A DNA stretch of 64,000 nt, from contig JAIOOS010000018.1 in NCBI GenBank assembly GCA_021414305.1, positions 62,001 through 126,000 of the forward strand. Reading direction: 5' to 3'. Below are positions 26,156-33,434 of the stretch, piece after piece (position 1 is the first letter of the stretch; every line of letters begins with the position of its first letter). This DNA is from Burkholderiales bacterium (GTDB lineage Bacteria; Pseudomonadota; Gammaproteobacteria; Burkholderiales; Burkholderiaceae_C). Under the pieces are notes generated by a model. The model was not told the DNA's origin. It searched no databases and saw only the letters and a list, made by a program, of their open reading frames with translations. The position numbers and the translations under genes were made by a program.

Positions 26156-26920
26156 TCAGAACGGAAGCACTTCCTGCTTCATCACGAACACCCGGACCGT
26201 GCCCTGGGTGAGGAAATTCGGACCGCTGGCCGCCGGGCGGTTCTGGTACATCCAGTCGATGGTCTGGTAGGTCGCCTCCCAAGTCTCCTTGATGTCCGCC
26301 ATCTTGTCGTCCGGATCGCAGGTGACGGTGTAGTTGGTGAACCGCAGATTGCCCATCGTGATCGCCAGGGTGACGGGAGCATTCTTCGAACGATGAAAGA
26401 GCGTCAGGATCGCCTTGGGGACGATGTCGCCGCGGGCCAGGGCGTAGAGCAGCGGCGTCGTCGCGAGATCGGTGCCCTTCTCGAACTTCAGGACCATCTC
26501 GCCGGCCTTGCTCTTCGTCTTGTCGTCCGCATCGCTCGCGGCGTCGTCGTTGTAGCCGGCGACGGCCTTCTTGATCACTTCGAGGACCTTCTTGTCGCGC
26601 GCTTCCTGCGACATCCCGGCCTTGCCCTGGATGGCCTTGACGTCGCGGATCAGGCTGTCGGGCTTGATCGGTTCCAGCTTCTCCTTGGCGTCGGTTCCCG
26701 AGCCCTTGGCGGCTCCCTTCTTGTCCGGCTCGGGCTTTTTCTTCTTGTCGTCGTCGTCCTCGTTTTCCTTTCGATCGTCGGCTTCCTTGTTCTTGATTTC
26801 CCACGCCCACGAATCGAGCTCGATCTGCCCGGTGAACGGCACCGGCACGGCCTCGCCGAAGATCGGTACGTTCGATTCGCGAACGATCAGGAGGTACGCC
26901 TCCGCGACTGAGTTCGACAT
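26156..26920 (-). CDS. Divergent Hcp-like protein with large charged loop insertion
   Basis: 254 aa. The ends fit the Hcp tube fold: a first strand group with FTGQIELDSWAWEI (29-42), a last group with DIVPKAILTLFHRS, VTLAITMGNLRFTNYTV and the closing TVRVFVMKQEVLP. Between them (about 44-138) sits an insertion of about 95 residues: a lysine/aspartate-rich stretch followed by a predicted helical segment with QGKAGMSQEARDKKVLEVIKKAVAGY. This insertion is in the loop that in normal Hcp joins the stacked rings. The ATG follows the stop of the preceding gene without any gap (TAGATG), so the two are translationally coupled. It may be an evolved Hcp carrying a cargo domain, or a specialised tube component. 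No known enzyme motif is visible. Confidence 0.72.
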   Translation of the reverse strand: MSNSVAEAYLLIVRESNVPIFGEAVPVPFTGQIELDSWAWEIKNKEADDRKENEDDDDKKKKPEPDKKGAAKGSGTDAKEKLEPIKPDSLIRDVKAIQGKAGMSQEARDKKVLEVIKKAVAGYNDDAASDADDKTKSKAGEMVLKFEKGTDLATTPLLYALARGDIVPKAILTLFHRSKNAPVTLAITMGNLRFTNYTVTCDPDDKMADIKETWEATYQTIDWMYQNRPAASGPNFLTQGTVRVFVMKQEVLPF

Positions 26921-27622
26921 CTAGATACCCGGAACGCTGGGACCGCCGGTCGGGGCCTTCGGCTTGAAGTAGACGAAAGGCGGCATCGGGATGTTGTCGA
27001 TGCCGAGCCGTTTGGAATACGTGACGACGATGTTCTCGAACTGGAGCTCGAAATCCTCGACGACCTCGACGCCCTTGTCGCCCTTCTCCATCTTGATTTC
27101 GATCTTCTCGATCTTGCCGCTGGTCGCCAGCAGGGTGAAGCCGGGCTCGTGGATCGAGCGCGCCCCCTGCTTGATGTGCAGCACCGAGACCAGCGCCGAT
27201 TGAATCGGGATGTCTAGATCCGCACAGCTATGAAGACGCGCTGAAGCGATGTCGAAACGCTTCTGCATCTTGAGCACGCCGAGCTTGATCTGCGGGATGT
27301 CCTTGAAGTCCTTGATGGCGGAGGCGGCGGAAGCAGCAGCAGCCGCTACTGCCAATCCGGCCTGTCCGCCGACGGCACCGGCCACGTTGCCGACCACCGC
27401 TCCGGCGGCCATGCCCGCGGCAGCGCCCAGCAGGCCCCCGCTCTTGCTGACCGGCGCCTTGTGCTTGACCTCGAGGGTCCACGAGAAGCTCAGCAGCTCG
27501 ATCTGCGTCATCCACGGAAGCTCTAGCTGCCCCTCGCCGATCACGGGCAGCCCGATCTTCGGCGGCGTGTCGCCCGCCATCATCTGAAGGAAGATATTGG
27601 ACCAACCGCCACTACCAGCCAT
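26921..27622 (-). CDS. Divergent Hcp-like protein with glycine-zipper insertion
   Basis: 233 aa. Hcp-like strands flank an insertion. QIELLSFSWTLEV (40-52) is the canonical Hcp beginning, and IKLGVLKMQKRFDIASARL plus the late FELQFENIVVTYSKR match later strands. Residues 57-105 are an inserted, very hydrophobic, Gly/Ala-rich segment (LLGAAAGMAAGAVVGN, AGAVGGQAGLAV, then an alanine run). This glycine-zipper pattern resembles membrane-inserting or oligomerising helices. It lies 127 bp after hcp and its stop abuts the ATG of the next Hcp-like gene. Only a weak ribosome-binding site precedes the start. Candidate evolved Hcp or membrane-active cargo; not confirmed. Confidence 0.72.
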   Translation of the reverse strand: MAGSGGWSNIFLQMMAGDTPPKIGLPVIGEGQLELPWMTQIELLSFSWTLEVKHKAPVSKSGGLLGAAAGMAAGAVVGNVAGAVGGQAGLAVAAAAASAASAIKDFKDIPQIKLGVLKMQKRFDIASARLHSCADLDIPIQSALVSVLHIKQGARSIHEPGFTLLATSGKIEKIEIKMEKGDKGVEVVEDFELQFENIVVTYSKRLGIDNIPMPPFVYFKPKAPTGGPSVPGI

Positions 27623-27726
27623 ATGTTCTAACCCGGCGAATCAGACAGACAGCACGGCCGTCCGGGCGGGCGAATACGGCGAGCGGACGCTCGCGGCCAT
27701 TCGCCCACGGGGACGGAAGCGAATCC

Positions 27727-27742
27727 GGCGGCTTTCGCCGCC
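27727..27742 (-). other. GC-rich hairpin just after hcp, possible mRNA stabiliser or weak attenuator
   Basis: On the minus strand GGCGGC-GAAA-GCCGCC forms a perfect 6-bp stem with a stable GAAA tetraloop, 8 bp past the hcp stop. No U-tract follows, so it is not a full terminator. Such hairpins after hcp can protect its abundant transcript while lowering readthrough into the downstream genes. Confidence 0.45.
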
Positions 27743-27749
27743 CGGTGAA

Positions 27750-28250
27750 TCAGGCCGACGGCGACGCCGTGCCGGCCGGAATGTCCCAGTTGTAGGTCTT
27801 GGTGGCCAGCAAGGACCCGGTCTTGTTGTCCTGCGGCTTGTATTCGATCTTCACGGTCTTGAAGACGAGCTCGACCTTCTGCACGACGTTGCCTTCTTCC
27901 GTGCCGCTGTTCGAGACCTTGGTGATGAAGGCGCCTTCCATCATCATCGTGAAATAGGTTTCCGGGCTGCCCTTGCCCGTGGTCTTCATCATCTCGAGCT
28001 GCAGCTTCGGAAACGCCTTGCCCGTGCAGATGTAGCCGAGGATCACGGTCGAGGACGTGTCGAAGTAGTGCTCGAAGTTGAGCTTGCCCGGATTCGGCTT
28101 GCCGACGCTGGCGCCGCCGCCCTTGGTCCAGCTCGATTCCGCTTCGACTTCCCAGTCCCAGCCTTGAATCTCGATCCACTTTTCCTTGCCCTTCTGAATC
28201 GACTCGCCATCGGCCTTGTCATAGAAGGAAACGAATGCATTGACTGCCAT
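27750..28250 (-). CDS. hcp: Hcp / TssD, T6SS tube protein
   Basis: 166 aa, the inner tube subunit that is exported by the T6SS. Motifs: KWIEIQGWDWEVEAESSW near residue 24, then TKGGGASVGKPNPGKLNFEH (the extended inter-ring loop), VILGYICTGKAFPKLQLEM, a GSPETYFTMMMEGAFITKV stretch, and the closing NVVQKVELVFKTVKIEYKP. Length and loop are standard, unlike the two following Hcp-like genes. A strong ribosome-binding site (AGGAGAG) lies 7 bp before the ATG, as expected for a highly expressed tube protein. It is 31 bp after tssC. It is clearly related to the two orphan copies at 52867 and 53508. Confidence 0.97.
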   Translation of the reverse strand: MAVNAFVSFYDKADGESIQKGKEKWIEIQGWDWEVEAESSWTKGGGASVGKPNPGKLNFEHYFDTSSTVILGYICTGKAFPKLQLEMMKTTGKGSPETYFTMMMEGAFITKVSNSGTEEGNVVQKVELVFKTVKIEYKPQDNKTGSLLATKTYNWDIPAGTASPSA

Positions 28251-28281
28251 GATTGACTCTCCTGTTTAGGAACGCTGAGGC

Positions 28282-29775
28282 TTAAGCCGTCTTTTCCGAC
28301 GGTAGCTTGGAGACCAGGCGCAAAGACACCGTCAGGCCTTCGAGCTGGTAGTGCGGCTTCAGGTAGAACTTCGACTGGTAGTAGCCCGGCGCGCCTTCCA
28401 CTTCCTCGACCTCGACCTGTGCCGCCGCGAGCGGCCGCCTGGCCTTGGTGTCCTCGCTTGAATTGGACGGATCGCCGTCGACGTAGTTCAGGATCCACTC
28501 GTTCAGCCAGTTCTGCATGGCCTCGCGCGAGCGGAACGAACCCACCTTGTCGCGCACGATGCACTTCAGGTAGTGCGCAAACCGGTTGCAGGCGAACAGG
28601 TACGGCAGACGCGCGGCGAGCGCGGCGTTGGCGGTCGCGTCCGGGTCGTCGTACTCCTGGGGCTTCTGCAGCGACTGGCCGCTGATGAAGGCGGCGAAGT
28701 CGGAGTTCTTGCGGTGAATCATCGACAGGAAGCCGTTCTTCGACAGCTCCGCCTCACGACGATCCGAGATGGCGATCTCGGTCGGGCACTTCATGTCGAT
28801 GCCGCCGTCGTCCGACGGGAAGCTGTGCGTGGGCAGGTTCTCGACCGCGCCGCCGGACTCGATGCCGCGGATCCGCGAGCACCAGCCGTATTGCTTGAAC
28901 GAGCGGTTGACGTTGACCGCCATCGCGTAGGCGGCGTTCGCCCAGCTGTACTTGGCGTGTGTCGCACCCGCCGTGTCTTCCTCGAAGTCGAACTCGTCGA
29001 CCGGGCTGGTCTTGGCGCCGTAGGGCAGGCGCGCCAGGAAGCGCGGCATGCACATCGCCAGGTAGCGCGCGTCGTCCGATTCGCGCAGCGACCGCCACGC
29101 CGCGTATTCCGGCGTCGTGAAGATCTTGGTCAGGTCGCGCGGATTGGCGAGCTCCTGCCACGACTCCATCTGCATCACGCTCGGAGCCGCGCCGGTGATG
29201 AAGGGAGCGTGCGCCGAAGCGGCGAGCTTGGACAACTCGCCGAGCAGCTCGACGTCGGGCGGCGTGTGGTCGAAGTGGTAGTCGCCGACCAGCGCGCCGT
29301 AGGGCTCGCCGCCGAACTGGCCGTATTCCTCTTCGTACAGCTTCTTGAACAGCGGCGACTGGTCCCAGGCCGTGCCCTTGTAGCGCTTCAGCGTCTTGCC
29401 GAGTTCCTGCTTGGAGACGTTCATGACGCGGATCTTCAGCTGCTCGTCGGTCTCGGTGTTGTTGACGAGATAGTGCAGGCCGCGCCACGCCGATTCCAGC
29501 TTCTGGAAGTCCTCGTGGTGGATGATCTTGTTGACCTGCTCGGTCAGCTTCTTGTCGAGCGCGCCGATCATCGCCTCGATCGTCCGCACGGCGTCAGTGC
29601 TGCGCAGGGCGGTGTTCGCAAGCGCCTGCTGGGCCAGCGTCTGCACCGCCTGCTCGACCGCGCTCTTCGCCTCGTCGGTCTTCGGCTTGAACTCCTTCTT
29701 CAGCAGGGCGGCGAAGTCGTTGCCTTCCAGCGTCACGCCGGCGAGTGCCGAGCCTTGTTTTTCCATTTCAGCCAT
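28282..29775 (-). CDS. tssC: TssC / VipB, T6SS contractile sheath large subunit
   Basis: 497 aa. The family core is clear: helical N terminus, DKKLTEQVNKIIHHEDFQKLESAWRGLHYLV, then KRYKGTAWDQSPLFKKLYEEEYGQFGGEPYG, LVGDYHFDHTPPDVELL, RFLARLPYG and CSRIRGIESGGAVENLP, and toward the C terminus RFAHYLKCIVRDKVGSF. With TssB it forms the sheath that contracts to drive the Hcp tube outward. A GGAGC site precedes ATG 29775. It lies 33 bp downstream of tssB. Confidence 0.97.
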   Translation of the reverse strand: MAEMEKQGSALAGVTLEGNDFAALLKKEFKPKTDEAKSAVEQAVQTLAQQALANTALRSTDAVRTIEAMIGALDKKLTEQVNKIIHHEDFQKLESAWRGLHYLVNNTETDEQLKIRVMNVSKQELGKTLKRYKGTAWDQSPLFKKLYEEEYGQFGGEPYGALVGDYHFDHTPPDVELLGELSKLAASAHAPFITGAAPSVMQMESWQELANPRDLTKIFTTPEYAAWRSLRESDDARYLAMCMPRFLARLPYGAKTSPVDEFDFEEDTAGATHAKYSWANAAYAMAVNVNRSFKQYGWCSRIRGIESGGAVENLPTHSFPSDDGGIDMKCPTEIAISDRREAELSKNGFLSMIHRKNSDFAAFISGQSLQKPQEYDDPDATANAALAARLPYLFACNRFAHYLKCIVRDKVGSFRSREAMQNWLNEWILNYVDGDPSNSSEDTKARRPLAAAQVEVEEVEGAPGYYQSKFYLKPHYQLEGLTVSLRLVSKLPSEKTA

Positions 29776-29808
29776 CTGGGTAGCTCCGGTTCAATGGTTC
29801 TAGGTCGA

Positions 29809-30303
29809 TCACTCTTGCGGCTTGGCTTCCGCGGTCAGCGTGCTCAGAAGCGCCGGGTCGGCGAGCACCTTGGCGATCAGTTCCTCGGCGCCGGTCTTGC
29901 CGTCCATGTAGGTGATGAGGTTGGCGAGCTGGGTGCGCGCCTCGAGCAGCTTGTCGAGGCCGGCGACCTTCTTGGCCACCGCCGCGGGCGAGAAGTCGTC
30001 CATGCTCTCGAACGTGATGTCGACCGGCAGATTTCCTTCGCCGGTGAGCGTGTTCTCGACCTGGAAGGCGACCCGCGGCTTCATCGACTTCATGCGGGCG
30101 TCGAAGTTGTCGACGTCGATCTCGAGGAACTTGCGGTCGGCGACCACGGGCAGCGGCTCTTCAGGCTTGCCCGAGAGGTCGGACATGACGCCCATGACGA
30201 AGGGCAGCTGCACCTTCTTCTGCGCGCCATAGAGCTCGACGTCGTACTCGATCTGGACGCGGGGAGCGCGATTGCGCGCGATGAATTTCTGACTGCTGCC
30301 CAT
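29809..30303 (-). CDS. tssB: TssB / VipA, T6SS contractile sheath small subunit
   Basis: 164 aa from ATG 30303, chosen because GAGGAG stands 7 bp upstream and the protein starts with the family's GSSQKFIARNRAPRVQIEYDVE. The longer open frame to 30363 adds only unrelated residues. Conserved features: LPFVMGVMSDLSGKP, then RKFLEIDVDNFDARMKSMKPR and a C-terminal helix region with LEARTQLANLITYMDGK. It pairs with TssC; ClpV recognises an N-terminal helix of TssC in other species. Confidence 0.95.
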   Translation of the reverse strand: MGSSQKFIARNRAPRVQIEYDVELYGAQKKVQLPFVMGVMSDLSGKPEEPLPVVADRKFLEIDVDNFDARMKSMKPRVAFQVENTLTGEGNLPVDITFESMDDFSPAAVAKKVAGLDKLLEARTQLANLITYMDGKTGAEELIAKVLADPALLSTLTAEAKPQE

Positions 30304-30374
30304 ACCTGACTCCTCGTGAAATACCTTGCCTTCCGACAGCGCCCGGCGGCTGCCGACAACCACTCATCTTGCCA

Positions 30375-31451
30375 TCATTCCTGGCCCTGGATGAGGGAAA
30401 GTTCCTCAGCGGAAATCCCCATGACCCGGGCGACCTCGTTCAACGATTCGGGGGCGAGTTCGCGAACCAGCTCGACGAAATTCTTGTTGACCAGCTTGCG
30501 GGCGCGGCGGAGCAGCAGCTGCGCCGGATTGGTCGGCTCGGTGCGTTCCAGGTACTCGCACACCATGTCGATCGCGCGCAGGGCGTCGTTTCGGGATTCG
30601 ATCGAGCCGGTCAGCGAACGGCCGCCTCCCCGGCGCGGCGCGTCGCCCTCGACTTCGCTGCCGGTCCCGTCGGCGGACTCGCCCGCGGCTTCTCCGGCGG
30701 CGCCGGGCATCACGTCGCGCAAGCCGGTGAGCGTGGTGATCAGAGGCTGGAATTCCGGCGCCGCCGCGTAGCCGACGCGGTCGCGCATCAGTTGCTGGAG
30801 CTCGGCCACCTTGGACAGGGCCTGAGCCGGGAACTCGCGCAGCTCCGGCTTGGATTCCACGGCGTCGCGAAGCATCTGCTCTACGCTCGACCGGCTGAAC
30901 GCCACATCACCGGAGCGCGGCTCCAGGACGCCGAGGGCGACTTCCACATCCCGGCCACGGAGCTCGCCGACCGACCGATCGTTGAGGACCAGGGAGTCGC
31001 GGACGTCGCCGAGCAGGCCCGCGAGATTCGACAGCTCGTTCAGCGCATTGACCCGCGCGTAGGCATCGCCGTCATCGGGAAGCGGGTGGAGTTCGTCCCA
31101 GTGACGGGCGAGCAGCCCTTCCATCAGGCGCAAGCCTTCGGGCAAGGTCGCCACACCGTCGAGGCGCACCTGGGCCCGGGTCCAGTAGGCGGCGACCCGG
31201 AGGTCGCGGGTCCGCTCGAACAGGCTCTGGGTATGACCGAGAACGGCGCGCCAGTCGGGCGGAACGCCCTCGGGATCGAACTGGCCGGCGGGCTTGCCCG
31301 CAGCCGCCTTCTCCATCTCGCGGAACTCGTCGTCGTACTCGAGATTTTCGCCGCACGCCGCGCCGGGCAATGGCTCGAGCCAAGTGTCGACGATGGTCAA
31401 CCGCGCAGGCGAACCCGCACCACCACTTCCACCGCCAGTGCTCTCATCCAT
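30375..31451 (-). CDS. tssA: TssA (ImpA N-terminal family) T6SS cap/assembly protein
   Basis: 358 aa. The ImpA_N domain begins at about residue 25 (WLEPLPGAACGENLEYDDEF) and continues with PDWRAVLGHTQSLFERTRDLRVAAYWTRAQ and LLARHWDELHPLPDDGDAYARVNAL, all diagnostic. The middle (about 240-285) is variable, with glycine and acidic residues. The C-terminal ~70 residues (SRNDALRAIDMVCEYLERTEPTNPAQLLLRRARKLV onward) form the short C-terminal type of TssA. TssA primes sheath polymerisation and stays at the growing end. It is the first gene of the T6SS operon, 71 bp upstream of tssB, with a possible promoter at 31514-31540. Confidence 0.94.
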   Translation of the reverse strand: MDESTGGGSGGAGSPARLTIVDTWLEPLPGAACGENLEYDDEFREMEKAAAGKPAGQFDPEGVPPDWRAVLGHTQSLFERTRDLRVAAYWTRAQVRLDGVATLPEGLRLMEGLLARHWDELHPLPDDGDAYARVNALNELSNLAGLLGDVRDSLVLNDRSVGELRGRDVEVALGVLEPRSGDVAFSRSSVEQMLRDAVESKPELREFPAQALSKVAELQQLMRDRVGYAAAPEFQPLITTLTGLRDVMPGAAGEAAGESADGTGSEVEGDAPRRGGGRSLTGSIESRNDALRAIDMVCEYLERTEPTNPAQLLLRRARKLVNKNFVELVRELAPESLNEVARVMGISAEELSLIQGQE

Positions 31452-31513
31452 CCCGTGATTTCTCTTGGTCGAGGTCGCTTCGAGGCCACCCCGGCTCCGC
31501 TGTGGCCCGAGGT

Positions 31514-31540
31514 TGTATAGCGCGCCCTTGGGGGCGTCAA
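31514..31540 (-). promoter_or_regulatory. Candidate sigma-70-type promoter of the T6SS operon
   Basis: On the minus strand TTGACG (31540-31535) and TATACA (31519-31514) are separated by 15 bp, about 60 bp upstream of the tssA start. Both hexamers are near consensus, although the spacer is 2 bp shorter than ideal. No sigma-54 pattern was found in this 189-bp divergent spacer (31452-31640). I saw no clear promoter for the divergent tpsB gene. Confidence 0.4.
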
Positions 31541-31640
31541 GCCGACGCGCTAAGTCTTAGTGGGGATGGGCAAAAAAGTCACGCCGGGGTAGGCTCTGCC
31601 AGCGCCGGCACCAGACCGGGCCATGTTGTCGAGGTGACCC

Positions 31641-33353
31641 TTGAGTCTTTCCTTCAGGCTGCGTCGCGGTCTCATCGCGACAGCGATGGGTGTCTGCGCG
31701 CTTGGTAGTCATGGTCAGTCGCTGCCGCTGCCGCCACCGGGCGCGGTGCCTCAGCCGGCGGAGCTCCAGCAACGGGCGATGCCCGAAAGATCGAACGATG
31801 CCACCGTGCCTGCCGCCCCGGTGGCGCGCGAGCTCGGCAAGCCAGGCGACGAGTTGACCCTCGACGTCTCCGCATACAGCGTCGACGAGAGCGCCCCGCA
31901 GCCCTTGCGCGCCGCTCTCCCCGGGCTCACGCAGCGCTTCACCGGCACTGGCCGCAGCTACGAAGACCTCGTCAACGCTGCCTCCGCGGTGACGCGCTTC
32001 CTTCAGCGCGAACTCGGCTTCTACCTCGGCTATGCCTACCTGCCCGAGCAGACGCCGGTCAACGGCGTGATCCGGATCGCGGTGCTCGAAGGCCGGCTCG
32101 ACGAGGTCATCCTCAACTGGCCGGAGAAGATGCCGGTCGACCGCGCGGTGGTCGAGGCGTATCTCGCCCGCCTCAAGCCCGGCGAAATCCTGCGCGTTCG
32201 CGATGTCGAGCGGATCGTCTTCCTCGTCAACGACCTGCGCGGCCTGACGGCGCGCTTCGAGGTCAAGGCCGGCCGCACGCCGGGCACGGCATCGCTCGTC
32301 GTCACGGCGCAGCCCGAGGAACGCTTCACCTCGCGCGTCGAGGTCGACTCCATGGGCTCGCGCTACTCGGGCGTATGGCGCGCCAACGTGCAGGGAACCA
32401 TGGCCAGCCCGGCCGGCCGCGGCGACGGCCTGGTGATCAACGCCCTCTCGTCGTTCACGGGCGGCCTGCAGTTCCTGCTTGGCGGCTACACGCTGCCGGT
32501 CGGCTCCGACGGCCTCAAGGTCGGCATTTCCGGGTCCTACACTCGCTACAAGCTCGACGAAGACCTGCTCGACGTCAGCCTGAGCGGCGACGCCACCACC
32601 ATCACCGTGTACGGCCTGTACCCGGTCATCCGCTCGCGCAACCTCAACCTGTTCGGCCTGGTCTCCCTCGACAACAAGCACTTCAACGACAAGCTGTTCG
32701 GCACGACCCAGAAGAAGTCGTCGAACGACCTGACGCTGTCCGTCTCCGGCGACGCGCGCGACGACCTCCTGACCGGTGGCGTCAACACGTTCGAGCTGAT
32801 CGCGCTGCAAGGCAAGCTCGATACCGCGCAGCAGGGCCCGAACGCGAACCCGTCGAGCTTCACGCTCACCCGCTTCTACGGCTCGCGCCTGCAGAACCTG
32901 GTCAGCAACCGGCTGCTGCTGCTGGCGAGCTTCAAAGGTCAGTACGCCTTCGACAACCTCGACAGCACCGAGCAGTTCCAGCTCGGCGGTCCCGACCGGG
33001 TGCGCGCTTTCGCTCCCGGCGAAGGTACCGGCGACACCGGCGGCGTGGCCTCCGTGGAGCTGCGCTATCTGCCGCCGGAGGAATGGTTCGGCCGGATCTC
33101 CCGCGAGCTGGTGTTCTCGGCGTTCTTCGACGTCGGCACCATCCGTTTCCGACACAAGCCGACCGAGCAGGACACGCAGCAAACGACCTTCGTCAACCGC
33201 TCCACCCTTTCTGGCCTGGGTATCGGCGCCGTCTGGGACCGGCCGCGCGACTTCTCCGCGCGGCTGTCGTTGGCCTGGCCGACCAGCGGCGAGGCGGTGA
33301 ACGACGTGAAGAAGAGCCCCCGCATCTATTTCCTCGCCAACAAGTCGTTCTGA
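31641..33353 (+). CDS. TpsB outer-membrane transporter (ShlB/FhaC/HecB family)
   Basis: 570 aa. The start is a TTG at 31641: the in-frame ATG upstream meets a stop, and the TTG opens a full signal peptide (RLRRGLIATAMGVCALGSHGQ). GAGGTGA lies 3 bp before it. A proline-rich stretch follows the signal. POTRA domains span about 70-240, with QRELGFYLGYAYLPEQ and DEVILNWPEKMPVDRAVV. The rest is the 16-strand barrel, with the family's VRAF motif in LGGPDRVRAFAPGEG (about 448-461) and a terminal phenylalanine (NKSF). It should secrete the giant TpsA encoded 81 bp downstream. The ATG at 31686 is a less likely start because it would remove the basic part of the signal. Confidence 0.94.
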   Translation: MSLSFRLRRGLIATAMGVCALGSHGQSLPLPPPGAVPQPAELQQRAMPERSNDATVPAAPVARELGKPGDELTLDVSAYSVDESAPQPLRAALPGLTQRFTGTGRSYEDLVNAASAVTRFLQRELGFYLGYAYLPEQTPVNGVIRIAVLEGRLDEVILNWPEKMPVDRAVVEAYLARLKPGEILRVRDVERIVFLVNDLRGLTARFEVKAGRTPGTASLVVTAQPEERFTSRVEVDSMGSRYSGVWRANVQGTMASPAGRGDGLVINALSSFTGGLQFLLGGYTLPVGSDGLKVGISGSYTRYKLDEDLLDVSLSGDATTITVYGLYPVIRSRNLNLFGLVSLDNKHFNDKLFGTTQKKSSNDLTLSVSGDARDDLLTGGVNTFELIALQGKLDTAQQGPNANPSSFTLTRFYGSRLQNLVSNRLLLLASFKGQYAFDNLDSTEQFQLGGPDRVRAFAPGEGTGDTGGVASVELRYLPPEEWFGRISRELVFSAFFDVGTIRFRHKPTEQDTQQTTFVNRSTLSGLGIGAVWDRPRDFSARLSLAWPTSGEAVNDVKKSPRIYFLANKSF

Positions 33354-33434
33354 GGCCCGGTCGCCGGCACGCGACGCCGTCGCATGCCGGCAGCTACCGA
33401 CCGCCGCGGAACAAGCAACTCGAGTGAGCGCCGC

